The position numbers and the translations under genes were made by a program. This document shows positions 10,101 through 18,317 of a DNA stretch of 64,000 nt, piece by piece. Source of the DNA: Dyella_D sp052115385 (GTDB taxonomy: Bacteria > Pseudomonadota > Gammaproteobacteria > Xanthomonadales > Rhodanobacteraceae); assembly GCF_052115385.1 (NCBI RefSeq), contig NZ_JBFRGP010000011.1, positions 1 to 64,000 of the forward strand, given 5' to 3'. The first letter of the stretch is position 1; every line of letters starts with the position of its first letter. The notes below the pieces were generated by a model that did not search any database, was not told where the DNA came from, and worked only from the letters and a program-made list of their open reading frames with translations.

Positions 10101-13100
10101 AGCGCGGCGAAATCGTCCGCCTCGGTCAACGGCGCGGCGGCGTGATGCGTCGCCTCCGCTTCCTGCACGGGCGCTTCGGCCTCGAAGCTGCCCAGTGCGG
10201 CCATCAGTTCCGCGGTGAAATCGTCCACCGGCGCGGGGGCCGGCGTGGCGGCTTCGTGCGGCGCATGCGCCTCGCCAGGCTGCACCGGCATGGCGGCGTC
10301 CAGCGCGGCGGCGAGCGCGCCTTCGTCGACTTCGCCCTCCGCGGCCAGGTCGTCGGCCAGCGGCTCGAACAGCACGTGGGCCACCTGCGCCTCGGGCTGC
10401 GCGTCGCGCAGCTCGCACAGGCGGCGGATCAACGGGTCCAGTTCCGGCAGCTGCGGCTGCTCGGCGTCGAACTGGCCCATGATGTAGTCGACGGCGTCGG
10501 CGCTCTTGCCCAGCAGGTTCACGCCCTCGGCCGAGAGCGGATGGCCGCCGGCGCGCAGGCGCTTGAGCAGGCTTTCCAGCGGCGACAGCAGCTGGGTCAG
10601 TAGCGGGATGTCGACCATCGCGATGGCACCGTGCAGCGTGTGCACGGCGCGCAGCAGGCCGTCGTCCACGCGCAGCTCGCCGTCGACGCGGTTGATCGCG
10701 TGGCGGATGGTCTGCAGGTACTGGGCGACTTCGCTGCGCAGGATTTCCAGCAGCACCGGATCGACCGGCGGCAGCACCGGCGGCGCGATCATGTCATGCA
10801 CCGGGGTGGCTGCCACCGCTTCCGGCGCGGGTTCGACGTGGGCGAGCGTGGCCGGCGGAATCGCCTCGGCGGCGAGCTGCGAGCGCCGCACGCGGCGGCG
10901 CACGGTGCGACGCACCGTCTCGGTGGCGGCGGACTTGAAGTCTTCGATGCTGGCGTGTTCGCTGCCGCCGGAAAGGCGATCGGCGGTTTCCATGATCGCG
11001 GCCAGCGGCGCATTCGGCGCGCCCTCGCCCATCAGCGCGGCACGCAGCTGCGGCAGCGCTTCGATGGCGTGGTGGATCAGCGCCTGCACGTTCGCATTGG
11101 CGGGAATCGACTGATCGAGCACGCGGTTGAGCATGTTCTCGATCTTCCACGCGTACTCGCCCAGCGCGGTGGCGCCGACCAGGCGGCCGGAGCCCTTGAG
11201 CGTGTGGAAGGAGCGGCGGATCGAGGTGAGCCCTTCGAGGCGCTCCGGATCGGCCAGCCACTTGCGCTCGGCGTCGCGCAGGCTGTCGATCTCCTCCTGC
11301 ATTTCCTCCAGGAAGATCTCGCGGATCTCGTCGTCGATGCCGTCAACGCTGACCTGGAAGCCGGCGTGGGCATTGATGGCGTCGGCGGACGGCACGTGTT
11401 CGAGCACTTCCTCTTCGATCTCGACCCAGTCGTCTTCGTCGTTGATGCCGGACGCGTCCTGCGCGGGCACGTGTTCGGTATCGACCAGGCGCAGGCCGGC
11501 CAGCTCGTGCGCGGACGGCATCGGCGTGACGGCTTCGCCGATCACCAGGCTGCCCAGGTCGTGGCCGGTGCCGAGGCTGACGGTCTCGGTCAGTTCGTGG
11601 TCGGTGCCCAGGTCCGGCGTAAACGCGGTGGGTACCGGTGCGGGCGCGGCGGCGGCCGGCTCGGCGTCGGCCAGCACGGTGCGTGCCGCCGGCGGCGGCC
11701 AGTAGCCGAGCGTGCTGAGGCTGTGCTCGGCCACGTCCAGGATGTGTTCGAGGCCGCCGCGATGTTCGCGCGCCGCTTCGAGGTAGTACTCCAGCGCGGC
11801 CAGCGCGTCGGCCAGGTGATCCATCTGCGTGCTGGTCGGCACGCGGCGGTCGCTGAGCAGTTCGTTGCCGACGAAGCGGCCGATGCCTTCGGCCAGTTCG
11901 GCCGGACGCGGCGCGGTGAGCATGCGCATGGCGCCGGACACTTCGTCCATCAGGCCCGGCACGTCGGTCAGTTCCTGATGGCGCCAGCCGGATTCGATGA
12001 AGGCGACGATGGCGTCCTTCACCTTGCCGGTATTGGCGGTGGCTTCCTGCATCAGGGTCGACAGGATGTGCCGCGCCTCGCTGCGCGGCAGCATGTTGAC
12101 CGGCGCGTCGTGCGCGGGTTCTTCGTCGGCGCCGAGGCTCTCGATATGGTCGTCGAGCGAGGCTTCCACGTAGAGCAGCGCGCCGGCGACGTCGAGCAGC
12201 AGCTCCTCGTCCGGGGCGCGCATGCGGTTGGCGATGTCTTCCAGCACGCGGCGCTGTTCGGTCACCACGCGGCGCGGCACGCCCAGGGCGAGCATGCCGA
12301 GGGTGTCGCCGACGCGTTCGAGCACGCCGGTCTGTTCGCTGAGCTGAGCAGGGTCGGCGTTGGCCTGGCGCAGGAACAGGTCCAGCGCCTCCTTCACCCG
12401 CAGCAGGTCTTCCTTGATGGCCTTGGCCACCGAATCCAGCAGGGCGCGGTTGTGGCCGGACATCGAACCACGGGCATGTTCCAGCTCGCTCTCGTCGGGC
12501 AGCAGGCGGTCCAGGCCGTAGGTGCGCACGATCAGGTCCATGCGCGCGCTGCGCTGCTTGGACTGCGCCACCACGTAGAGCAGCTTGCGCGCCAGCTCGT
12601 CGGCATCGCCGCCGCGCATGGACGCTTCACCTTGTTCGATCAGCTGGCGGATGCTGCGATCGACCTTGCCGATCAGCTGGCGCACCTCGCCCACCTGGCT
12701 TTTCAGCACGCCCTGCTGCAGGCCTTCCAGCACGCCGGCGGTGATCCACCACAGGCGCCGGCCCGGCACGCTGTAGCAGCGCGCGGCGATCGCATCGAGG
12801 GTCTGCACCATCGCGCCGAGCTGCTGCTCGGCCGCCTGGCCGCGGAACCAGCCCAGCAGCTGCTGCTGGAAACGCAGGCGCAGCTCGGCGATGCGGCCGT
12901 GCATGCGCTCGGCCTCTTCCTGGTTGAGCGCGGCCGGCGCGTTGTCCGGCAGCGCGGCCTCGAGATTCGGCGCGAACAGCGCCGACTCGTGCAGCGCCTG
13001 CTGCCCGCGGCTGGCGCGCAGCTCGTTGAGCAGCGGCAGCAGCACCACCGGCACGTCGCGATGGCCGCCGGAAAGGCGTTCCAGATAGTCCGGCAGCTGC

Positions 13101-13396
13101 ATCAGGCCGCGCATCATCGCGGCATAGGCTTCCTCGCGCTGGGTGACGTGGCCTTCGAGCAGGGCGACAGCGAGGTTTTCCATTTCCTCGGCCACCAGCG
13201 CGGCGCCATACAGCTCGACCATGCGCAGGGTGCCCTGCACCTGGTGCAGGCTGTCGGCGCACGAGCGCATGACAGCGCGGTCGCCCGGATTTTCGACGTA
13301 GGATTCCAGCGCCTCACGGGCGATGGCCAGCGTCTCGTCAAGCTCGGGCTTGACCCACTGCAGGGTGGTGAAATCGATGTGGTCTTGAAGTCTCAT
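7139..13396 (-). CDS. chpA: ChpA/PilL: multi-Hpt hybrid histidine kinase controlling twitching motility
   Basis: A 2085-residue CheA-type kinase. Residues 1-600 form a FimL-like region with a degenerate Hpt (LHQVQGTLRMV, His51). Recognisable Hpt domains carry FHTLKGSGRLVG (His731), VHTLHGAIAMV (His919) and LHTLKGGARIAGM (His1349). They are separated by low-complexity Ala/Glu/Pro/Val/His linkers, for example around 1180-1290. A CheA dimerisation segment starts near 1470. The ATPase follows with HMLRNAVAHGIESPDERR (N box, near 1655) and DDGRGLD, then a CheW domain (about 1800-1940). A C-terminal receiver carries VVDDS, LLDIEMPRMDG (Asp2003) and the Lys of GKPYQ. In P. aeruginosa ChpA phosphorylates PilG and PilH to control pilus extension and retraction. 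It follows pilJ after 109 bp and overlaps chpB. Several Hpt modules look degenerate, so not all are expected to be phosphorylated. Confidence 0.95.
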   Translation of the reverse strand: MRLQDHIDFTTLQWVKPELDETLAIAREALESYVENPGDRAVMRSCADSLHQVQGTLRMVELYGAALVAEEMENLAVALLEGHVTQREEAYAAMMRGLMQLPDYLERLSGGHRDVPVVLLPLLNELRASRGQQALHESALFAPNLEAALPDNAPAALNQEEAERMHGRIAELRLRFQQQLLGWFRGQAAEQQLGAMVQTLDAIAARCYSVPGRRLWWITAGVLEGLQQGVLKSQVGEVRQLIGKVDRSIRQLIEQGEASMRGGDADELARKLLYVVAQSKQRSARMDLIVRTYGLDRLLPDESELEHARGSMSGHNRALLDSVAKAIKEDLLRVKEALDLFLRQANADPAQLSEQTGVLERVGDTLGMLALGVPRRVVTEQRRVLEDIANRMRAPDEELLLDVAGALLYVEASLDDHIESLGADEEPAHDAPVNMLPRSEARHILSTLMQEATANTGKVKDAIVAFIESGWRHQELTDVPGLMDEVSGAMRMLTAPRPAELAEGIGRFVGNELLSDRRVPTSTQMDHLADALAALEYYLEAAREHRGGLEHILDVAEHSLSTLGYWPPPAARTVLADAEPAAAAPAPVPTAFTPDLGTDHELTETVSLGTGHDLGSLVIGEAVTPMPSAHELAGLRLVDTEHVPAQDASGINDEDDWVEIEEEVLEHVPSADAINAHAGFQVSVDGIDDEIREIFLEEMQEEIDSLRDAERKWLADPERLEGLTSIRRSFHTLKGSGRLVGATALGEYAWKIENMLNRVLDQSIPANANVQALIHHAIEALPQLRAALMGEGAPNAPLAAIMETADRLSGGSEHASIEDFKSAATETVRRTVRRRVRRSQLAAEAIPPATLAHVEPAPEAVAATPVHDMIAPPVLPPVDPVLLEILRSEVAQYLQTIRHAINRVDGELRVDDGLLRAVHTLHGAIAMVDIPLLTQLLSPLESLLKRLRAGGHPLSAEGVNLLGKSADAVDYIMGQFDAEQPQLPELDPLIRRLCELRDAQPEAQVAHVLFEPLADDLAAEGEVDEGALAAALDAAMPVQPGEAHAPHEAATPAPAPVDDFTAELMAALGSFEAEAPVQEAEATHHAAAPLTEADDFAALYGDLTTDVPQHEETAADPSEIVMEHTLSFDGQSIEPIELSGAHLGADEAEHIELSLDAVEPAEARLVDAHALVGAEQAVEAVTPHATLEPASAESPVLAESQVEEIEVGAVDEAGLAEFLGTPEAFADLAEPVSGLVDEPIVEAVHVEAVHLEAVAPAEVEPEHVEAAHVGPEAVVEAEEPKAAAPKPPQHDLTSEYAGSWTNEQIDPDLLEIFTEEAREILDHSDSVLSQWRAEPAEPEHMASLQRDLHTLKGGARIAGMVPVGDLTHAIETMLESPVGHDPARQGELIRALEAGFDALHGLVQRMSQGRGVEYPQAMIDRFLGLAGEAKPAEEPAVPVAGLADRAGLPELLPEEGQFDEMRGPQEQIRVRSELLDTLVNHAGEVAIYRSRLEQQVAGYRFNLVELDQTVQRLRSQLRMMEIETEAQIIARFQREHREAGMSVFDPLELDRYSQLQQYSRALAESVSDLVSIQGMLDELTRQAETLLIQQSRVSSELQDGLLRTRMLPFDTMVPNLRRTLRQAAQEQGKSAQLFVEGAHGEMDRTLLDRLKAPFEHMLRNAVAHGIESPDERRKAGKPAEGAVRIRVAREATEVVVRVTDDGRGLDREAVRKRGIERGLLRADAKLSDDQLLALITQPGFSTASSVTQLAGRGVGMDVVANEIKQLGGSIAVESQAGQGTTFVLRLPFTLAVTQAILVRIGESNFAIPMTSVQGVARISPADLTERLAEYEPSFPYSGEPYGIHDLAELLGIPAGHPGDEQLPLLLTRAGDLRAAIRIDAVIGSREIVVKSVGPQVSSVPGILGATIMGDGSVLIILDLPPLVRHGIVRRQERLAEGLTAVEMPVVEEERVRPLVMVVDDSITMRKVTGRVLERHEYEVHTAKDGLDALEKLHERVPDLMLLDIEMPRMDGFELAEQMKADPRLRQVPIIMITSRTGDKHRQRAFDIGVDRYLGKPYQEAELLAQISEVLEQRALQDQATESAHG

Positions 13397-13505
13397 GCGC
13401 CCCTCTCAGCGGCCACGCAACGCGTGTCACGCAACCGTCGAGGTTGCCCCCCTGTCCTCGGGCGCGTCCATTTGTGGCGGACGCACCCGTACCTGTTTCT
13501 GGTTG

Positions 13506-15536
13506 TCAGCCCGGCAGCTTGAAGTGCGCCACCGAACGCCGCAGATCGCTGGCCAGCTGGGCCAGGTAGCCGATCGACTCGGCCGTCTGGCTCGCGCCCT
13601 GCGAGGTTTGCGAAGTGATTTCCTGGATCGCGTTCATCGACTGCGAGATGTCCGTCGCCGCGATGGACTGCTCGCGCGCCGCGGCCGAGATGTTCTGAAT
13701 CAGCGCGGACAGATCGTGCGACACGCGCTCGATATCGCCCAGCGCGCTGCCCGCGTCCTCGGCCTTGCGGGCGCCGGCCACCACTTCCGCGGTGGTCTGC
13801 TCCATGGAGTTGACGGCTTCGTTGGTGTCGGACTGAATCGCCTGCACCAGCGTTTCGATTCGCTTGGTCGCGCTGGCCGAGCGTTCGGCCAGGCGCTGCA
13901 CTTCGTCCGCCACCACCGCGAAGCCTCGGCCCGCCTCGCCGGCCGAGGCCGCCTGGATGGCGGCGTTCAGCGCGAGGATGTTGGTCTGCTCGGCAATGTC
14001 GTTGATCAGTTCCACGATCGAGCCGATTTCCTGGGACGACTCGCCCAGGCGCTTGATGCGCTTGGAGGTTTCCTGGATCTGGTCGCGGATCGAGTCCATG
14101 CCCGAGATCGTCTCGCGCACCACTTCGGCGCCGCGTGAAGCGATGCGCACCGAGCGTTCGGCCACGTCGGCCGATTCGGCGGAATCCTTCGACACGTTGT
14201 CCATCAGGCTGGCGATCTGGTTGATCGCCGAGGTCGCGGTGCTGATCCGCGCCGCCTGGTGCTGGGCCGCGTCGGCCAGGTGGCGCGCGGTGGTCTGGGT
14301 TTCCTGGGCCGAGGACGAGACCTGCTCGGAGGTCTCGTTGATGGTGGTCACCAGGGTGCGCAGCTCGTCGATGGCGTAGTTCACCGAGTCGGCGATGGCG
14401 CCGGTAATGTCCTCGGTCACGGTGGTCTTCACCGTCAGGTCGCCTTCGGCGAGCGAACCCATTTCGTCCAGCAGGCGCATGATCGCCTCCTGGTTACGCT
14501 GGTTCAGCTCGGCCGATTCCTGGAAGCGGCGGCGCTGGTCGCGGACCAGGGTAAACACCAGCAGCACGGCGAAGGCGGCGGCGCCGCCGGCGCCCAGCAC
14601 GCCCCACCACACGTTCGGGAACAGCCGGCGCAGCGGCAGCTTGCCGATCTGCTCGGACAATTCATTCGCGCGCAGCAGCACGTTCTGCGAATCCAGCGAA
14701 GCCTGGTTGCCCGCGCGCTTCACTTCGGACAGGTTGCCGGCCGCGCCGACCAGCTTGGTCACCGGGTCCTGCAGGCTGTCCCACTTGGTCTGCATGTCGC
14801 CCAGGATCTTGCGCGCGTTGGAGTCGCTCATCGAACGCACGCCGACTTCCGCATTGCCTTCCTGCAGGCCCTTGAGCACGCCGCCGTAGAGCTGGCCGTC
14901 GCGGGCCAGGCCGTCGGCCGCCGGCTGCGAGGCGTCGCCGCCCTGCAGGATTTCCTGCACGCGGCGGATCATGCGGTCGGCCAGCAGCATCTGGCGCGCG
15001 GAGGTGTAGGTCTGTTCCGCACTGCCGCCGCGCTGCTGCAGGATGTTCACCACCTGCTCCATGCTGGAGTTCAGCACCGGCAGTTCGCGTGACAGGCTGC
15101 CGGCGCGCTGCGCCGAATCGAGCACCAGGGCCTTGTTCGACAGGATCTTGCCGATGTCGGCGTCCAGCTGCTTCCACGCATTGCTCAGCGCGGCCACCGC
15201 GCGGCCCGCCGGGGAGGCGCTGTTGTCGGCATAGGCCTTCATGCCGCTCTTGGTGTCGCCCGCGTTCAGGCGCTGGACCGCGGAATCGATCGCGTTGCGG
15301 TTGGTTTCCAGCTCCTTGAAGGAGTCGACGTTACCGTCCGACGCCTCCAGCGCGTACTTGGCGGTCTGCTGCGACAACACCTGGATCTGCGTGGTCAGGC
15401 CGATGGCCTGGCGATCCTCGCCGTTCTTCGCGTTAAGCATGAAGAAGTCCAGCGCCGCGAAGCCGATCGCGATCACCAGCAAGACGATGAGGCCGGTATA
15501 GCCCCGCTCCTTGCCGACGCCCCCTGTAGTGCTCAT
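13506..15536 (-). CDS. pilJ: PilJ: methyl-accepting chemotaxis-type receptor for the pilus system
   Basis: A 676-residue membrane chemoreceptor. A first membrane helix is at residues 14-34 (GLIVLLVIAIGFAALDFFML), then a mostly helical periplasmic region, and a second helix near 312-333 (WWGVLGAGGAAAFAVLLVFTLV). A HAMP-like segment and the cytoplasmic signalling hairpin follow. The hairpin tip contains EQTNILALNAAIQAA and GRGFAVVADEVQRLAERS, the hallmark MCP core that binds CheW and CheA proteins. PilJ is the receptor that feeds pilus surface signals through PilI and ChpC to ChpA. It stands between pilI and chpA; the pilK methyltransferase gene that separates pilJ and chpA in Pseudomonas is absent, and the 109-bp gap to chpA has no room for it. 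Confidence 0.95.
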   Translation of the reverse strand: MSTTGGVGKERGYTGLIVLLVIAIGFAALDFFMLNAKNGEDRQAIGLTTQIQVLSQQTAKYALEASDGNVDSFKELETNRNAIDSAVQRLNAGDTKSGMKAYADNSASPAGRAVAALSNAWKQLDADIGKILSNKALVLDSAQRAGSLSRELPVLNSSMEQVVNILQQRGGSAEQTYTSARQMLLADRMIRRVQEILQGGDASQPAADGLARDGQLYGGVLKGLQEGNAEVGVRSMSDSNARKILGDMQTKWDSLQDPVTKLVGAAGNLSEVKRAGNQASLDSQNVLLRANELSEQIGKLPLRRLFPNVWWGVLGAGGAAAFAVLLVFTLVRDQRRRFQESAELNQRNQEAIMRLLDEMGSLAEGDLTVKTTVTEDITGAIADSVNYAIDELRTLVTTINETSEQVSSSAQETQTTARHLADAAQHQAARISTATSAINQIASLMDNVSKDSAESADVAERSVRIASRGAEVVRETISGMDSIRDQIQETSKRIKRLGESSQEIGSIVELINDIAEQTNILALNAAIQAASAGEAGRGFAVVADEVQRLAERSASATKRIETLVQAIQSDTNEAVNSMEQTTAEVVAGARKAEDAGSALGDIERVSHDLSALIQNISAAAREQSIAATDISQSMNAIQEITSQTSQGASQTAESIGYLAQLASDLRRSVAHFKLPG

Positions 15537-15654
15537 GTGCGTTACCTCACCCGTCTACGCCACGCCGTCGTTGCGGCGTCGGTTGGGACTTCAAAGCCCG
15601 TCAATCCGGCCGCGACCCGGCACCGGTCCTACCCTATGTATTCCGGTTGCTGCC

Positions 15655-16188
15655 TCAGGCCGCGGCCTGGCGGAAGTCCGGGGCACGCACCAGGCGTCCC
15701 ATGCTGAAAACCGCCAGCCGGGGCTCTCCCACCCTTTCCTCGACGAAGCGCGACAGGCGCGGATCGTCTTCCTGCTCGGCCGCCCGGCGCGCTTCGGTAT
15801 CCACCGTGCGCTGGCCGAACACCTCGTCCACCAGCAGCGCCACGTTGCCTGCGCCCTGGCGCACCACCAGCAGGCGGCTGCGCTCGGTGTGCAGGGTGCG
15901 CTCGCCGAACAGGAAGCGGCTCAGGTCGACCACCGGCACCAGGTTGCCGCGCACGTTGGCCACACCGAGCAGCCAGGCCTGGGTGCCCGGCACCTGGGTC
16001 AGCGAGGGCACCGCGAGCAGTTCGCTGATCTCGTCGATGCCGCTGACGAACAGGCGACTGCCCACACGGTAGCCGATGCCGCGCCACAGGCCGGGGGCCT
16101 CCAGCTTTTCGGGCGTATCCGAAGCATGGGTGAGCGACAGCCGCTCGTAGCGCGCGAGGATCTCGAACGGGGACAAGGTCAGGCTCAT
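15655..16188 (-). CDS. pilI: PilI: CheW-type coupling protein
   Basis: A 177-residue CheW-domain adaptor joining the PilJ receptor to the ChpA kinase. The domain spans most of the protein: GIGYRVGSRLFVSGIDEISELL, then WLLGVANVRGNLVPVVDLSRFL (the diagnostic CheW G-V-x-N-x-R-G-x-x-x-P-V-V-D-L core), and LLVVRQGAGNVALLVDEVFGQR. The N-terminal ~25 residues (SLTLSPFEILARYERLSL) are typical of PilI proteins. It lies 10 bp after pilH on the same strand and 118 bp before pilJ, consistent with one operon. No defect is visible. Confidence 0.95.
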   Translation of the reverse strand: MSLTLSPFEILARYERLSLTHASDTPEKLEAPGLWRGIGYRVGSRLFVSGIDEISELLAVPSLTQVPGTQAWLLGVANVRGNLVPVVDLSRFLFGERTLHTERSRLLVVRQGAGNVALLVDEVFGQRTVDTEARRAAEQEDDPRLSRFVEERVGEPRLAVFSMGRLVRAPDFRQAAA

Positions 16189-16198
16189 CGAGTAGACC

Positions 16199-16570
16199 TC
16201 AGGCCGCGTTGGGCAGCAGATCGTTGATGCACGCCAGCAGCTCCTTCTCGTTCACCGGCTTGGTGATGAAGGCGCGGGCACCCTGGCGCAAACCCCAGAC
16301 GCGATCGGTCTCCATGGACTTGGTGGTGATCATCACGATCGGCACATCCTTGGTCACCGGGTCGCGCGTCAGCGTGCGCGTGGCCTGGAACCCGTTCATG
16401 CCGGGCATGATCACATCCATGATGACCAGGGCGGGCAATTCGGAGCGCACGCGCTCGATGCCTTCCTCGGCATTGTTGACGGAACCCACCGTATGCCCGG
16501 CGCGCTCAAGCAGCGTGGTGAACACGCGCACGTCGGTCGGCGAGTCGTCGATGATGAGAATATTGGCCAC
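16199..16570 (-). CDS. pilH: PilH: CheY-like response regulator
   Basis: A single-domain receiver of 123 residues and a phosphorylation target of ChpA; in Pseudomonas PilH favours pilus retraction and tunes signalling through PilG. It has the acidic pair (IIDDS), the phospho-acceptor in VIMDVIMPGMNGFQ, the Thr of MITTK, and the KP motif near the end. The GFQATR...DVPIVMITTK...DRVWGLRQGARAFITKPV stretch is characteristic of PilH rather than PilG. Translation starts at a GTG (16570) preceded by GGGGGA at good spacing. The gene ends 10 bp before pilI. Confidence 0.95.
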   Translation of the reverse strand: MANILIIDDSPTDVRVFTTLLERAGHTVGSVNNAEEGIERVRSELPALVIMDVIMPGMNGFQATRTLTRDPVTKDVPIVMITTKSMETDRVWGLRQGARAFITKPVNEKELLACINDLLPNAA

Positions 16571-16604
16571 AGGTCCCCCTCAGCCCCTGTAGTCGATGGT
16601 GGTC

Positions 16605-17003
16605 TTACACCGTGACATGGCGATGGATGGCTCCAAGCAGTTCGTCGCGCGTGAACGGCTTGGTCAGATACTGCTCGGCGCCCACGATGCGACCACGTGC
16701 CTTGTCGAACAGGCCGTCCTTCGAGCTGAGCATGATCACGGGCGTCGACCGGAATTGCGGATTGTTCTTGATGAGCGCGCAGGTTTGGTACCCGTCAAGG
16801 CGCGGCATCATGATGTCGACGAAGATGATGGCGGGCCTCTGGTCCGAGATCTTGGCGAGCGCCTCGAACCCGTCGACGGCCGTGAGCACGTCGCAACCTT
16901 CCTTCTTGAGCAAGGTTTCCGCCGTGCGACGGATCGTTTTCGAGTCGTCGATCACCATGACCTTCAGACCGGCCAGGCCATTTCCACTTATGTTCAAGTT
17001 CAC
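16605..17003 (-). CDS. pilG: PilG: CheY-like response regulator, first gene of the pil-chp operon
   Basis: A 132-residue receiver protein that drives pilus extension and cAMP signalling in P. aeruginosa. The sequence KVMVIDDSKTIRRTAETLLKK, FVDIMMPRLDGYQTCALIKNN and VIMLSSKDGLFDKARGRIVG is a near-perfect PilG signature, with acceptor Asp in FVDIMMP and the conserved Lys in YLTKPF. The start is chosen as GTG at 17003 (VNLNISGNGLAGLK), because AGGGGGG sits six bases upstream and the length matches the ~135-residue family. The ATG 34 codons further upstream would add an atypical Arg/Trp-rich stretch. It heads the minus-strand operon, diverging from gshB. Confidence 0.93.
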   Translation of the reverse strand: MNLNISGNGLAGLKVMVIDDSKTIRRTAETLLKKEGCDVLTAVDGFEALAKISDQRPAIIFVDIMMPRLDGYQTCALIKNNPQFRSTPVIMLSSKDGLFDKARGRIVGAEQYLTKPFTRDELLGAIHRHVTV

Positions 17004-17336
17004 ACACCCCCCTGTGACCCGCCCCAGGCTCAGGTAGACATAAAGCCGACAGCGCCAGGGCCGTCGGCTCCATGTGGACGAAAAGAATCCCGCAAGATTG
17101 CCCACCTATTCATCCGCTCGTGGGCGGACGATTGTCCTTGCTGTTTACCGCCTGCCCGTCGTGGCGTCAAGCCAAATTCCTCGCTGCTGAGCCGTGCGGC
17201 ACGACTTCACATGCCTTGCCGGCCGTGATGCCACTCGGCGAACATGCGCGTCTTCCCACCTTGATCGACCTGGTGCGCCGCCGACCCCGGCAAGAGCTCG
17301 CCAGTCTATCCGGGTACCCACTACCGGAGAATGACG
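17004..17336. other. Divergent pilG/gshB intergenic region
   Basis: About 330 bp between two divergent operons, which must contain both promoters. I see no coding frame with a family resemblance, no strong terminator hairpin, and no convincing -35/-10 pair by eye. A GGAGA site at 17326-17330 serves gshB. Confidence 0.6.
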
Positions 17337-18317
17337 ATGGCCCTCTCGGTCGCCGTGCTGATGGACCCCATCCGCGCCATCAAGATCGCCAAGGACACCA
17401 CCTTCGCCATGCTGCTGGAAGCCCAGCGGCGCGGCCATGCGCTGCTGTACATGGAACAGGGCGACCTGGCCGTGCGCGACGGCCGCGCCTGGGCCCGGCT
17501 GGCTCCGCTGACCGTGAAGGAGGACCCGTCCGGCTGGTTCAGCCTGGGCGAGGCGCGCTGGCAGGAGCTGGCCGAGGTGGACGTGGTGCTGCTGCGCAAG
17601 GACCCGCCGGTCGATGCGCAATTCATCTACGACACCATGGTGCTGTCGGTGGCCCAGCGCGCCGGCGTGACCGTGGTCAACGACCCCCAGGCCCTGCGCG
17701 ACTGCAACGAGAAGATGTACGCGCTGGATTTCCCCCAGTGCATGGCGCCCACCCTGCTCTCGCGCGACAAGGCCGACCTGCGCCGCTTCGTGGCCGAGCA
17801 CGGCGAGGCGGTGCTCAAGCCCCTGGACGGCATGGGCGGGCGCGGCATCTTCCGCGTGCGGGCCGGCGACAGCAATTTGAATTCGATGCTGGAAACCCTG
17901 CTCAGCGGCGGCCTGCACGGCGGCAGCCAGGCGCAGTTCGTGATGGCGCAGAAGTTCATCCCCCAGATCAGCGCGGGCGACAAGCGCATCCTGGTGGTGG
18001 ACGGCGAGCCGGTGCCCTATGCGCTCGCACGCATTCCTCAGGGCGACGAATTCCGCGGCAACCTGGCCGCCGGCGGCCGCGGCGAAGGCGTGCCGCTGAC
18101 CGAGCGCGACCGCTGGATCGTGGCGCAGGTGGCGCCGGAGCTGCGCCGGCGCGGGCTGTGGTTCGTGGGGCTGGACGTGATCGGCGATTACCTCACTGAG
18201 ATCAACATCACATCGCCGACCTGCGCGCGCGAACTGGACAAGCAGTTCGGGCTTAATATCTGCGGCCAGCTGTTCGACGTCATCGAACACCACATCCACG
18301 GAAAGCGTTCCGCGTGA
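17337..18317 (+). CDS. gshB: Glutathione synthetase
   Basis: ATP-grasp ligase of 326 residues joining gamma-glutamylcysteine and glycine to make glutathione in the cytoplasm. The N-terminal domain begins ALSVAVLMDPIRAIKIAKDTTFAMLLEAQRRGH. It continues with LLRKDPPVDAQFIYDTMVL, NDPQALRDCNEKMY, the ATP-grasp strand VLKPLDGMGGRGIFRV, and the C-terminal FVGLDVIGDYLTEINITSPTC that carries the metal-binding Glu/Asn. Two ATGs are six bases apart (17331 and 17337); the second is chosen because GGAG lies seven bases before it but only one base before the first. It overlaps tonB by 4 bp (GTGA). A gshB gene next to pilG is also seen in Pseudomonas. Confidence 0.96.
   Translation: MALSVAVLMDPIRAIKIAKDTTFAMLLEAQRRGHALLYMEQGDLAVRDGRAWARLAPLTVKEDPSGWFSLGEARWQELAEVDVVLLRKDPPVDAQFIYDTMVLSVAQRAGVTVVNDPQALRDCNEKMYALDFPQCMAPTLLSRDKADLRRFVAEHGEAVLKPLDGMGGRGIFRVRAGDSNLNSMLETLLSGGLHGGSQAQFVMAQKFIPQISAGDKRILVVDGEPVPYALARIPQGDEFRGNLAAGGRGEGVPLTERDRWIVAQVAPELRRRGLWFVGLDVIGDYLTEINITSPTCARELDKQFGLNICGQLFDVIEHHIHGKRSA

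Noticed and set aside
13397..13505. Search for a pilK (CheR) gene between pilJ and chpA
   Set aside because: The 109-bp gap cannot hold it and no frame there resembles a methyltransferase.
6956..13522. Two long plus-strand open frames opposite chpA/chpB
   Set aside because: They mirror the codon pattern of chpA, have His/Arg/Gln/Ala-rich products and no ribosome binding sites or domains.
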